From Aquirufa lenticrescens (lineage in GTDB: Bacteria; Bacteroidota; Bacteroidia; Cytophagales; Spirosomataceae), in contig NZ_CP049834.1 of the NCBI RefSeq assembly GCF_019916085.1, positions 1,436,001 through 1,500,000 of the forward strand: 64,000 bases of DNA, in the 5' to 3' direction. The translations under genes and the position numbers were made by a program. Numbering within the stretch: the first letter of the stretch is position 1; each line of letters begins with the position of its first letter. The notes beneath the pieces were generated by a model, which was not told the DNA's origin, ran no database searches, and was given only the letters and a program-made list of their open reading frames with translations. This document shows positions 17,161 to 25,621 of the stretch, one piece after another.

Positions 17161-17280
17161 GACTAAGCGACTAAGTCGCGACTAAGTCACGTAGTGACGA
17201 CTAAATTGCGCAGCAATGACTTCGCGAAGTGACCGCGACCAAATCACAAGGCGATGACTAAGTGACGCAGTCACGACTAG
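17161..17280. repeat. Array of GNA-triloop mini-hairpins joined by GACTAA
   Basis: The stretch is built from 5-bp inverted repeats closed by three-base loops: GTCAC-GTA-GTGAC (17186-17198), ATTGC-GCA-GCAAT (17205-17217), ACTTC-GC-GAAGT (17219-17230) and GTGAC-GCA-GTCAC (17262-17274). They are separated by GACTAA, GACTAG or GACC. Loops are G-N-A, a stable triloop class. The same modules occur in frame inside the metal-pump gene at 35611-35700. The array directly abuts the end of the lipoprotein gene. Confidence 0.75.
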
Positions 17281-17289
17281 CGCGCCGCG

Positions 17290-17811
17290 CTACAATACCA
17301 CCCCACTAACCGAATAGCGAGTAGGCGATGAAAACCAGCGCAAAGCTTGTGAACCTGAAATGGTGTAGGAAACCACGCGACCGGTGACTAGGTGCATGGA
17401 GAGTTTTTTGGAGGTAATGTAAATCAAATTCTCAGAAGAGATCTCAAAATCTACCGTAGATGGTCTGCCGGCTGAGTCTAAGGTGATTTGGAAGGAACGA
17501 ACGGGTAGGTCTTCGCCCTTTTTTAATACGTAACTGATGACAGAGGCTGTGGAACGATCCTCATAACTAAGGGCGTAGGCAGGTTTGTTGAGGTCGGCTT
17601 CGCGGAAGAGGGCCCATTCTTTGGCCAAATCCACCTGAACCGAATCGATTACTTCTGCTGTGCCATCGAGGATGACAGTCTTTTTTACCGAAAGGGGGGA
17701 AGATGATAGGCGATTCAGCTCTTTATTCCAGTCATAGAAATGAGTGGCCGGCTCCGGGGAGGGGGTGCACGCAATGAATGTCAAAAAGAGTAAAATGCTG
17801 AGGCGAATCAT
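17290..17811 (-). CDS. Small predicted lipoprotein of unknown function
   Basis: A 173-residue protein with a lipoprotein signal (MIRLSILLFLTFIAC, then TPSPEP), so the mature cysteine should be lipidated. After that I recognise no family. The mature part contains ILDGTAEVIDSVQVDL, a soluble alpha/beta stretch and a hydrophobic C-terminus ending SVSGVVL. I chose the ATG at 17811, because the longer open frame overlaps the HTH gene and has no signal peptide. It lies 20 bases downstream of the HTH regulator on the same strand, so the two are probably one transcript. Its stop lies immediately beside the mini-hairpin array. Confidence 0.65.
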   Translation of the reverse strand: MIRLSILLFLTFIACTPSPEPATHFYDWNKELNRLSSSPLSVKKTVILDGTAEVIDSVQVDLAKEWALFREADLNKPAYALSYEDRSTASVISYVLKKGEDLPVRSFQITLDSAGRPSTVDFEISSENLIYITSKKLSMHLVTGRVVSYTISGSQALRWFSSPTRYSVSGVVL

Positions 17812-17831
17812 CCCCCCAAAGGTAAGAAATT

Positions 17832-18038
17832 TTAAGTGGAGAACACATCCTCGATGGGAATCTTCAAGACTCGGATGAGGAGGTAAATTTTGGTGGCGTT
17901 GGGATAATGTTTGCCGGATTCCCAATAATTGTAGGCGCTTTGGGAAACTCCTACGGCGGAAGCAACTTCCTGTTGTGTCATCCGTAATGTCAAGCGGGAC
18001 TTGATCAAAACGGTCGAAAAGACTAGTTTGGTTTTCAT
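17832..18038 (-). CDS. Small XRE-family HTH transcriptional regulator
   Basis: A 68-residue protein that is essentially a single Cro/C1-type helix-turn-helix domain: SRLTLRMTQQEVASAVGVSQ followed by SAYNYWESGKHYPNATKIYL and the closing VLKIPIEDVF. The recognition helix region VGVSQSAYNYWESGK is canonical. With no additional sensor domain it resembles the small regulators of toxin-antitoxin or single-gene circuits. The only co-transcribed partner is the downstream lipoprotein gene, which does not look like a toxin. The 187 bases upstream (18039-18225) contain no gene. Confidence 0.85.
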   Translation of the reverse strand: MKTKLVFSTVLIKSRLTLRMTQQEVASAVGVSQSAYNYWESGKHYPNATKIYLLIRVLKIPIEDVFST

Positions 18039-18165
18039 AATTTATTAGTGGTTACAGTGATATTTTTGATAATATTCAGAGAATAAATGCAAAAACAAAA
18101 CTTAAGTCACAATATAACGGAACTTTATGAAAACACTGATAATGACGCGCAATGAGGGTATAAAA

Positions 18166-18203
18166 AAAGTCCTCAAAAGACAAAATCGGCTTTTGAGGAC
18201 TTT
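18166..18203 (-). terminator. Rho-independent terminator of amidohydrolase operon
   Basis: A 14-bp perfect stem (AAAGTCCTCAAAAG at 18166-18179 with CTTTTGAGGACTTT at 18190-18203) and a 10-base loop. Read on the minus strand it is followed by a run of seven T (18162-18168), so it should stop transcription coming from the amidohydrolase genes, whose last stop is 22 bases away. Confidence 0.85.
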
Positions 18204-18225
18204 CCAGACTAAACTTTAATTCAAT

Positions 18226-19530
18226 TTATTTCACGTTGTACTTGTACTTATAACGCTCAAAAAGTTGGGAATGTTTGTTGTCTAAATTCAAGGCGCGGCC
18301 CTGAATAAAGGCATTCGTTAAAACGCTTGAACGCATATCTAACACATCGCCAGTGGAGATGATGATGTTCGCGTCTTTGCCTGCTTCGATACTGCCGGTG
18401 CGGTCAGCGATGCCTAGGATTTTAGCAGCGTTCAAGGTAATAGCTGAAAGTGCTTCCTCCTTCGTCATCCCATAAGCGGACATCGTTCCAGCGTGGAAAG
18501 GAAGGTCGCGTTGGCGCCAGTTTCCATCTCCGCCTTCGAAGCCCATGGAGAATAAAACACCTGCTTTTTGAAGCATTCCTGGTGTCTTATAAGGTTGATC
18601 TACGGCATCATCTTCTGCAGCGGGTAAGCTGTGGATTTCTCCCAAAATCACCGCTACTTTATTCTCCTTCAAAATATCCGCAATCATCCAGCTGTCTGTG
18701 GCTCCTACGAGGACAAGTTTGAAGTTGAATTCTTTGGCAAAATTAATGGCCGCAAGCATCTCCTTCACTAAATCGCAGTGCACGAAAAAGGGCTTGCTTC
18801 CGTCGAAAAGACCTCTCGTAGCTTCGAACTTCAAGTTCGTGCTTGTATGCGTTTTCTCATTCAGATATGCTTTTGCTTCCTTAAAAAAGGACCGCGCCTC
18901 TTCGAGGCGCGCCAACCCCGCCGCCACTGGATCCGCGTTCGCTCCTCTTCTTTGAAAAGCAGCTGGACGGTTAATCAAGGCCGGCATCTTAAAGTGAATG
19001 CCATTGTCCATCGCGTAAGCAGCATCTTGCCAGTTCCAAGCATCCAATTGCACGACGCTAGAAGAACCAGGGATCATCCCGCCTTGCGGCGTGATTTGCG
19101 CTAATAAAACGCCATTCGAACGCACCGTGTTAATGATTTTCGAATCGGTATTATACGCTACGATCGAACGGATGTTTGGGTTCATTTCGCCTAATTCCTC
19201 GATATCGATGGTCGACTTGGTGGAAGCGAATTCCACTAAACCTAAGCTCGAGTTAGGGGCGATTAAGCCTGGATAGACTTGCTTGCCGGTGGCATCGATG
19301 CGCTCAACGTCCCCTGAGATAGTCACAGGAGTGGCAGAAACGGTTTTGATTTTACCTTTTTCGAGAACGAGCGTGCCGTTTTCGATGATGGTTCCGTTGC
19401 CCACGTGGATGGTACCGCCGGTGATGACGATGGTCTTGCTTTGGGCAGGGGATGGGTGCATGGTTTCTTGTGCGAATGCAGAGATCCCGCTAAGCGCAAA
19501 GAAAAGAGTATATATGATCTGTTTTTTCAT
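18226..19530 (-). CDS. Secreted amidohydrolase-like protein lacking the HxH metal motif
   Basis: A 434-residue protein with a signal peptide (MKKQIIYTLFFALSGISAFAQ) and the amidohydrolase superfamily layout. An N-terminal beta-sandwich strand (TIVITGGTIHVGNGTIIENG) and the C-terminal block ALSAITLNAAKILGIADRTG, then SIEAGKDANIIISTGD, are clear. Where active members have PGxIDxHxH it reads VYPGLIAPNSSLG, so the first metal ligands are missing. FFVHCD and LGEIH remain. It may be inactive as a hydrolase, or act with the larger partner encoded eight bases upstream in the same operon. Imidazolonepropionase/dipeptidase-like relatives exist, but the substrate is unknown. Confidence 0.8.
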   Translation of the reverse strand: MKKQIIYTLFFALSGISAFAQETMHPSPAQSKTIVITGGTIHVGNGTIIENGTLVLEKGKIKTVSATPVTISGDVERIDATGKQVYPGLIAPNSSLGLVEFASTKSTIDIEELGEMNPNIRSIVAYNTDSKIINTVRSNGVLLAQITPQGGMIPGSSSVVQLDAWNWQDAAYAMDNGIHFKMPALINRPAAFQRRGANADPVAAGLARLEEARSFFKEAKAYLNEKTHTSTNLKFEATRGLFDGSKPFFVHCDLVKEMLAAINFAKEFNFKLVLVGATDSWMIADILKENKVAVILGEIHSLPAAEDDAVDQPYKTPGMLQKAGVLFSMGFEGGDGNWRQRDLPFHAGTMSAYGMTKEEALSAITLNAAKILGIADRTGSIEAGKDANIIISTGDVLDMRSSVLTNAFIQGRALNLDNKHSQLFERYKYKYNVK

Positions 19531-19538
19531 CTTGAATC

Positions 19539-22500
19539 TTAGTTTTCAGTGTTAGCCCAACGGTTCGAAATACGGTCCCAAATACTGTTTCCGTGGTGGT
19601 GATCCTCCTCGCATTCGTTCTCCGCCTTGTAGGATGGAGTCGCTGGACGAGTCGATGCGCCGCCTTTTTTCGCGCCGATCATCTTTTGCACTAAGCGTTG
19701 TTTTTCCGCTTTCAATTCCGCTTGGCGAATCAAATCTGCCGCGCGATCGAAAACTACGGCGCCATCTACGATCGTGTGCTCCGATTTCGCATAAATCGAT
19801 AATGGATTGTCTGACCAAACCACGATATCGGCATCCTTACCTTCCTTGATAGAACCGACGCGGTCAGCGACGTGTAACATTTTGGCAGGATTCAACGTCA
19901 CCATTTTCAAGGCTTCTTCCTCCGACATCCCCGCGTATTTCACTGATTTCGCTGCTTCTTGGTTCAAACGACGCGCCATTTCCGCATCATCCGAATTAAT
20001 CGCCACATTCACGCCCGTCTTCTGCATCAGGTACGCATTTTGTGGAATCGCATCCGTTACCTCCATTTTATACGTCCACCAATCGGAGAAAGTAGAGGCA
20101 TTCGCACCGTGTTTGGCCATAATATCAGCTACTTTATAACCTTCCAAAATGTGGGTAAACGTGTTCACCGTGAATCCAAAATGATCCGCTACCTTCATCA
20201 TCGCGTTAATTTCGCTCTGTACATACGAGTGGCACGTGATGAAACGTTTGTGGTTCAAAATCTCCACCAAAGTCTCTAATTCCAAGTCAATGCGCTTGCC
20301 AGGACCTTGTTTTTCATAGTCTCTCGCACGTGTGAACGCATCCATCAACACCTGCTCCACACCCATACGCGTGTCTGGGAAACGCGGATTCGAAGTATTC
20401 CAAGAGCGTTTTACGTTCTCGCCCAATGCGAATTTGATAAATGGATCCCAGTTCGCAAACTTCATTCCCTCGGCGTTCGCACCCCAACGGAACTTCAATA
20501 ATTGCGTTTGGCCACCAATCGTGTTACATGATCCGTGCAAAATGTGGCTAGACGTTACGCCACCACTCAATTGACGGTAGATATCCACATCATCTGGATC
20601 GATCACGTCTTGGATACGTACCTCAGCCGTTACTGATTGCGAACATTCGTTAATGCCGCCGGTTCCCGCTACGTGCGAGTGCTCGTCGATGATCCCCGCC
20701 GTTACGTGTTTGCCTGTTCCGTCGATCACGCGCGCCGTTGGATCTTTCAATCCTTTCCCGATCGCCGCGATTTTGCCGTTCTTTAAAAGTACATCGCTGT
20801 CCTTTAAAACGCCTGATTTTTCATTCGTCCAAACCGTCGCGTTCTTGATCAAGATCGTTTCGACCGTCGCTGGCTTAGGTGTTCCGTATCCCGCAAATGG
20901 GTAGATCACAGATCCTAATTCTAATTTATCTTCTTTCTTACCTGCTTTTTTCGTTACCGTATCTGCCGCCGCGGAAGCCTTTGCTTTCCAAGAAACCCAG
21001 TCGCCGTTCGCTAATTGGCCTGTTCCCGCGAAGCTCGCGTCTCCGAATGTTCCCGTTAAGCGTGTGCGCTTACCTTTGTCTGCTTTTGAAGAGAAGCTTA
21101 AGTTGATTAAGGATTCTTTTTGGGTGAAATCAACTGAAGTAGTGTCTTTGGCCAAAATCTGAACCTTATACCCTCCTGGCTCGCCTGAGATGCTCAAAGT
21201 CGCCTTGTTCGCACCTAATTGTAAATCATATTTTCCTGCCAACGAATTCCATTGTTCCTTCGCAATCGGATACGCATCGCCTTGCACCCAGTTCTCAATG
21301 ATAGTCGTTTTTTCCGCGAAAACGGGACCATTTGTGATCACGAAGTTCGCTAGTTTGCCTGCATCCAGACTTCCGACCATGTCAGAAACACCTAAGATTG
21401 TTGCTGGGATTGAAGTCAACGCCTCAAGCGCCTTTTGCTCGCTCAAACCGTATTGAATCGCCTTACGGAGATTTGGCATAAAACTACTCACATCTTTTAA
21501 TCCATTCGCCGTGATAGCAAATGAAAGACCCGCTTTCTCAAAAGTAGCTGGGTTCGTAGGCGCTAATTCCCAGTGCTTCATATCCGCCACATTCACGAAA
21601 CGCGCGTCCGTCGGATCCTCTAAATCCATCACTTGCGGGAAGTCCAAAGGCAAAATGAATTTCGCATTCGACGCTTTCATCTCATCAATACGTTGGTATT
21701 CGTTACCACTCGCTTTGATAATGTATTGAACACCAAACTCATCACCGATTTTGTCCGCCCGTAAAGCAGACCACTTATCTGTTACCTCGAAGATTTGAGG
21801 AAGCGCTTGAATCTCGTTAAAAGAGGCCAAAGACAAATTTGTTCCCTCTTTCGCCGGCTTCGATTTGTACCAAGCGGCGTCTAAGAAGTTTTGGCGTAAA
21901 AGCGCAATCGAACCCATCAAAGAGCCCGGATAATCCTGCGTCGACGATCCCTTATTAAAGGAATAATGCGCCGAAGCTTTCTCTTTCAAGACCACCAAGT
22001 TTTCTCTTTGCTTCGCTAAGCTCACAAAAACGCCGGTTCCACGAGAGATACCGTCCATATGGTGGGTCAAAACCGTGCCAAAGCCCAGCTTGCGCAATTC
22101 CTTCGCCTTCGAATCATTCACTTCGAACAATTTCGCGTGCGAAACCTCCGATTTGATGGCCTGATTCCAAGAATAAGGGCCTTTTGTGTTCGAAATCATT
22201 TGAGAGGGTGAACGGAATCCGCCGCCACCAGGTGCTACGGGATTCATCCCGTAATCACTGTAAAGATCAATAAAAGAGGGGTAAATATACTTACCGCCAC
22301 AATCGATCACCACCGCGTCTTTAGGGACTGCCACAGCTCCGACCGATTCGATCTTGCCGTTTTTAATCACCAAAGTCGCCTTGGTTAAAGTCGTTTTTGC
22401 ATCTTTCACGATGGTCGCATTTGTGAAGGCATAATAGCCATTCGACGGACTTGCGACGTCATTAATCGGGAAAGTGACTTGAGAAAAGAGAGACGTGCTC

Positions 22501-22547
22501 ACGAAGAGGAACAGGGCTCCCAGCCAAAAAGGTTGAAATTTTTTCAT
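19539..22547 (-). CDS. Large secreted two-domain amidohydrolase
   Basis: A 1002-residue exported protein (signal peptide FQPFWLGALFLFVSTSLFSQ) made of two amidohydrolase-like halves. The first half has the outer strand (YAFTNATIVKDAKTTLTKAT) and the C-terminal ALEALTSIPATILGVSDMVG block, but reads IYPSFIDLYSDYG instead of a HxH motif, so it looks metal-free. The second half starts near residue 570 and has VTAGIIDEHSHVAG with HSH at residues 623-625, a later THILEGYKVADI region and NSDDAEMARR, so it keeps the metal-site pattern. It is the first gene of an operon with the shorter paralog and ends at the terminator at 18166. Confidence 0.85.
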   Translation of the reverse strand: MKKFQPFWLGALFLFVSTSLFSQVTFPINDVASPSNGYYAFTNATIVKDAKTTLTKATLVIKNGKIESVGAVAVPKDAVVIDCGGKYIYPSFIDLYSDYGMNPVAPGGGGFRSPSQMISNTKGPYSWNQAIKSEVSHAKLFEVNDSKAKELRKLGFGTVLTHHMDGISRGTGVFVSLAKQRENLVVLKEKASAHYSFNKGSSTQDYPGSLMGSIALLRQNFLDAAWYKSKPAKEGTNLSLASFNEIQALPQIFEVTDKWSALRADKIGDEFGVQYIIKASGNEYQRIDEMKASNAKFILPLDFPQVMDLEDPTDARFVNVADMKHWELAPTNPATFEKAGLSFAITANGLKDVSSFMPNLRKAIQYGLSEQKALEALTSIPATILGVSDMVGSLDAGKLANFVITNGPVFAEKTTIIENWVQGDAYPIAKEQWNSLAGKYDLQLGANKATLSISGEPGGYKVQILAKDTTSVDFTQKESLINLSFSSKADKGKRTRLTGTFGDASFAGTGQLANGDWVSWKAKASAAADTVTKKAGKKEDKLELGSVIYPFAGYGTPKPATVETILIKNATVWTNEKSGVLKDSDVLLKNGKIAAIGKGLKDPTARVIDGTGKHVTAGIIDEHSHVAGTGGINECSQSVTAEVRIQDVIDPDDVDIYRQLSGGVTSSHILHGSCNTIGGQTQLLKFRWGANAEGMKFANWDPFIKFALGENVKRSWNTSNPRFPDTRMGVEQVLMDAFTRARDYEKQGPGKRIDLELETLVEILNHKRFITCHSYVQSEINAMMKVADHFGFTVNTFTHILEGYKVADIMAKHGANASTFSDWWTYKMEVTDAIPQNAYLMQKTGVNVAINSDDAEMARRLNQEAAKSVKYAGMSEEEALKMVTLNPAKMLHVADRVGSIKEGKDADIVVWSDNPLSIYAKSEHTIVDGAVVFDRAADLIRQAELKAEKQRLVQKMIGAKKGGASTRPATPSYKAENECEEDHHHGNSIWDRISNRWANTEN

Positions 22548-22596
22548 TCGTTGATTTTTGTTGGAGATTAAAGATAGAAAATTTTTGTCTTTGGCC

Positions 22597-22604
22597 TATC
22601 TTTG
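22597..22604 (+). promoter_or_regulatory. -7 element upstream of the ferritin-like gene
   Basis: TATCTTTG is a perfect match to TAnnTTTG, 25 bases before the ATG at 22629, which gives a plausible short leader. No TTTG is found at the ideal -33 distance, so this is a partial promoter call. The 81-base spacer is shared with the divergent amidohydrolase operon. Confidence 0.4.
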
Positions 22605-22628
22605 TCTACACATTTTGCCTAAGTCATC

Positions 22629-23228
22629 ATGCATACCGCTAATACCATCGCCGCTCTTGTGGCGAATCCTGAATCCCATGCCCGTTTTTTGAACACGCTT
22701 TCCTTCATGGAAAATTCTGGCGCGCGAAAAATTTCCAAGTTTGAGCACAAAAAAGAGGTCAGCCTGATCATCCTAAAACACGCCGCGGAAGAACACCGCC
22801 ACGCGTACTATTTGAAGAAGCAGATCAGTAAATTAGTTCCGTCCGGCTTCGAGACCTACGACGATTCCTTTTTGATCAACCCACGCTCTTCCCGCTTCTA
22901 TTTAGACGTATTGGACCTGCGTGTCAGCCAATATGCCAAGAAAAAACTAGGCCTTACCGGCTACGACGTAAAATGGGCGGCCTATTTATTAGTGACCTAC
23001 GCCATCGAATTACGAGCAGATGAATTGTATCCGATTTACCAGCAAATATTAACGGAAACAAAATCTAAAGTCCAAGTGAAATCCATCATCGTAGAAGAGG
23101 AGGGACACTTAGAAGAGATGATTTCGCAATTAAAAGCTACTTGGCCAGACTGGGAACAGCACGCCGCCGTGGCCGTTCAGATCGAAACGGAATTGTATCA
23201 GGATTGGGTGAGTTCGCTGGTGGCGTAG
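22629..23228 (+). CDS. Ferritin-like four-helix protein, probable diiron site
   Basis: A 199-residue all-helical protein. The motif pattern fits a ferritin-like diiron bundle: HAAEEHRHAYYL (E-x-x-H type ligands), AIELRADELYP (an E-rich helix) and VEEEGHLEEM (second E-x-x-H). I cannot assign it to a named subfamily such as rubrerythrin or MiaE; it has no rubredoxin cysteines and no signal peptide, so it is cytoplasmic. It is a single gene, divergent from the amidohydrolase operon and convergent with the GH95 gene, with which it shares a short palindrome at its stop. A role in oxidation chemistry or iron handling is only inferred from the fold. Confidence 0.65.
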   Translation: MHTANTIAALVANPESHARFLNTLSFMENSGARKISKFEHKKEVSLIILKHAAEEHRHAYYLKKQISKLVPSGFETYDDSFLINPRSSRFYLDVLDLRVSQYAKKKLGLTGYDVKWAAYLLVTYAIELRADELYPIYQQILTETKSKVQVKSIIVEEEGHLEEMISQLKATWPDWEQHAAVAVQIETELYQDWVSSLVA

Positions 23229-23245
23229 TTCACAAAACGTGAACT
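23227..23245. terminator. Short convergent hairpin, possible bidirectional terminator
   Basis: AGTTCAC-AAAAC-GTGAACT forms a 7-bp stem across the stop codons of the ferritin-like and GH95 genes. A CCCGTTTTT run follows on the plus strand. The stem is short, so this is a modest terminator candidate. Confidence 0.35.
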
Positions 23246-25617
23246 TCTCCCGTTTTTATCAACAAACTTTTAATCTCGCCATTCACCTTCACTTTCGCTG
23301 CGCTTCCTTTCAGTCCTTTCAGGTGTAGGGACGTCACTTTGCCGTCTTTCCAGCTCATGGAAATCTCGAATCCACCACGGGTTTTTAAGCCAGAAACCGA
23401 TCCCTCAGAAGCCCAAGCCGCCGGTAAAGCCGGAAGAGTTTCAATTAATTCAGGTGTTGATTGAACGAGCATTTCTGCAACAGCCGCGGAACCACCAAAG
23501 TTTCCATCGATCTGGAATGGAGGGTGTGCGTCGAATAAGTTTGGATAAGTGCCACCGCCGCGAGCGTAGTTTACTTTTACGCCGTCCGGTTCTACGTATT
23601 TCAAGAGTTCACGGTACATTTTGTAGGCATGATCTCCGTCGCGCAGACGTGCCCAGAGGTTAATTCTCCAGCCTTTGGACCAGCCGGTTGTCTCATCGCC
23701 TTTGATCTCTAAGGTCTTTTTAGCCGCCGCTGCAATCGTTGGCGTTTCTGCCAATGTCACGTGCGTTCCCGGATATAAACCGTATAAATGCGATTGGTGG
23801 CGGTGCTTCGGATCCGTGTCCTCCCAGTCGAAATACCATTCTTGCAGATTCCCTTTCGCACCTACTTGATAAGGAAGCATTTTCGATAAAGCCTTTTCTA
23901 AAGTCGCCTGAAAGGCCGGGTCTTTTTGAAGGATCTTTTCAGCCGCGATTAAGTCCAAAAACAACTCGCGAATCATCGCTAAATCCGCCGTCGCCCCGTA
24001 GGCCGTCGCTCCTTGGTAGCCCGTAGGCGTGATGAATTTATTCTCTGGTGAAGTTGATGGAGACGTGATCAAGCGACCATTTTTGTCTTCAATTAACCAA
24101 TACAGGCAGAATTCCGCCGCACCGCGCATCAATGGATAGGCCTTAGCCTCTAAGAATTTCTTGTCCTGTGTGAACAAATAATGTTCCCACAAATGGGTCG
24201 AAGCCCAGGTCGCGCCCATCGGCCAGTTCGCCCAACTGGGGTCACCGTTTCCGAAATCTCCCACTGGATTCGACATCGCCCAAATATCTGAATTGTGGTG
24301 AACCACCCAACCCGGCGCATCGTAAAACGTTTTTGCCGTAATGCGCCCCGTCTTTTCTAGGTTCTCTAGGAAGCCCAAAAACGGCGTATGCATCTCACTC
24401 AAATTCGTATTTTCTGCCAGCCAATAATTCTCTTCGGCATTAATATTCATCGTATAATTACTTGACCAAGGTGGTCGAATATGTGGATTCCACAGTCCTT
24501 GCAAGTTCGCTGGTACGCCCGGCGTCCGCGAGCTTGAGATCAATAAATACCGCCCAAACTGGAAGTATAAGGTTTCGAGGTAGTTGTCCTTTTCGCCTTT
24601 GGCATAACGACGTAAACGCTCATCCGTAGGCAATTCCGGTGCATTATCCGCTGGCAAACTCAAGTTCACGCGCTTGAAATACGGCTGGTAATCCGCTAAA
24701 TGGCGCGCCAATAATTGCTCCGCACCCTTAAAGCTGGCCGCTTGCAAACGCTTTTCTGACAAGTCATCTTCATTCAAACCCTCCTTCGATGGGCTCTTAT
24801 CAAAGCCATTAAAACTCGTCGCCATCGTCACTAAAATCGTCGCGTCCGTTCCGCCCACCATCTGCAAGGTCGAATCCGTGCGAACTACTTTTCCATCCGC
24901 CGACTGAATCAAAATATCGGATGCAAAACGTGTTCCTTTTGAATCATCGAACATAATGGGATTCCCTTGCTTGCGGACATAATTCGGATCCGCTCGAACC
25001 GGCGCCGTGCCCTTTGCATGTAGGTGATTAATGGTCGATTTCGTCGAATAACGCAACAAGGACTTGAATTGAACCGTAAAGTTCAACCCCTTTTTCTCCT
25101 TACTCGTTAAGTGAATCACGAACACATTGTCCGGATGCGAAAAGAAATATTCCTTGCGAATCTCGTTCGTACCCGCGTGGTAATGCACCGTCGAAACCGC
25201 CTTGTCTAAATTCAATTCGCGGCGGTATTCCGTCGGATTCTCATGGTTAAAGTCGACATATAAGGTTCCCAGAGGCGCATACGACTCCGAGAATTTACCT
25301 TGGATTTTACGGACCAAAGAATCCGCCGCCTTGTAATTTTCCTGACGCAATGCCTCGCGAACTGCCGGCAAATTTTTATACGCCTCCTTATTCATATATG
25401 GATCCATCGGCTCCCCAGACCACAAAGTCAGGTCATTCAAGAAGATTTTATCGCTCTTTGTTCCGCCAAAAACCGTCGCACCCTGCTTCCCATTTCCGAG
25501 CACAAGCGCCTCTTCAAAATAGGTCGCCGGCTTATCGTACCACAATCGCATGGGCTTCTGTTGTTTTTGCTGTGCGAAGGTGCTGAAGGCTAAAAGGGTT
25601 AAGAATAGTATGCGCAT
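23230..25617 (-). CDS. Secreted GH95 glycoside hydrolase (alpha-L-fucosidase type)
   Basis: A 795-residue exported enzyme (signal peptide MRILFLTLLAFSTFAQ). The N-terminal domain opens with RLWYDKPATYFEEALVLGNG followed by KQGATVFGG and LNDLTLWSGEP, the unmistakable start of GH95. The catalytic (alpha/alpha)6 barrel shows MNINAEENYWLAENTNLSEM, VVHHNSDIWAMSNPVGDFG, SPSTSPENKF and the late IDGNFGGSAAVAEML. GH95 enzymes release alpha-1,2-L-fucose or alpha-L-galactose from glycans. It lies four bases after a TylF-type methyltransferase gene and may act on fucosylated algal or self-made polysaccharide. No SusC/D pair is nearby. Confidence 0.93.
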   Translation of the reverse strand: MRILFLTLLAFSTFAQQKQQKPMRLWYDKPATYFEEALVLGNGKQGATVFGGTKSDKIFLNDLTLWSGEPMDPYMNKEAYKNLPAVREALRQENYKAADSLVRKIQGKFSESYAPLGTLYVDFNHENPTEYRRELNLDKAVSTVHYHAGTNEIRKEYFFSHPDNVFVIHLTSKEKKGLNFTVQFKSLLRYSTKSTINHLHAKGTAPVRADPNYVRKQGNPIMFDDSKGTRFASDILIQSADGKVVRTDSTLQMVGGTDATILVTMATSFNGFDKSPSKEGLNEDDLSEKRLQAASFKGAEQLLARHLADYQPYFKRVNLSLPADNAPELPTDERLRRYAKGEKDNYLETLYFQFGRYLLISSSRTPGVPANLQGLWNPHIRPPWSSNYTMNINAEENYWLAENTNLSEMHTPFLGFLENLEKTGRITAKTFYDAPGWVVHHNSDIWAMSNPVGDFGNGDPSWANWPMGATWASTHLWEHYLFTQDKKFLEAKAYPLMRGAAEFCLYWLIEDKNGRLITSPSTSPENKFITPTGYQGATAYGATADLAMIRELFLDLIAAEKILQKDPAFQATLEKALSKMLPYQVGAKGNLQEWYFDWEDTDPKHRHQSHLYGLYPGTHVTLAETPTIAAAAKKTLEIKGDETTGWSKGWRINLWARLRDGDHAYKMYRELLKYVEPDGVKVNYARGGGTYPNLFDAHPPFQIDGNFGGSAAVAEMLVQSTPELIETLPALPAAWASEGSVSGLKTRGGFEISMSWKDGKVTSLHLKGLKGSAAKVKVNGEIKSLLIKTGEVHVL

Positions 25618-25621
25618 AGGT

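Larger units (their letters stand above)
16642..17289. other. 648-bp gene-free, repeat-rich spacer
   Basis: No convincing gene is present between lptB and the small lipoprotein gene. The interval contains, in order, an imperfect 18-base tandem repeat (16723-16880), two copies of a palindromic element exactly 100 bases apart (16913-16940 and 17013-17047), about 100 bases without obvious structure, and an array of mini-hairpins (17161-17280). Any lptB promoter should lie in the first 60 bases, but no good -33/-7 pair is visible there. Confidence 0.8.

Noticed and set aside
17161..17280. Looks at first like a small CRISPR array
   Set aside because: Units are 5-bp hairpins with variable stems and linkers of 3-14 bases, with no constant repeat of 24-40 bases, no unique spacers and no cas genes nearby.
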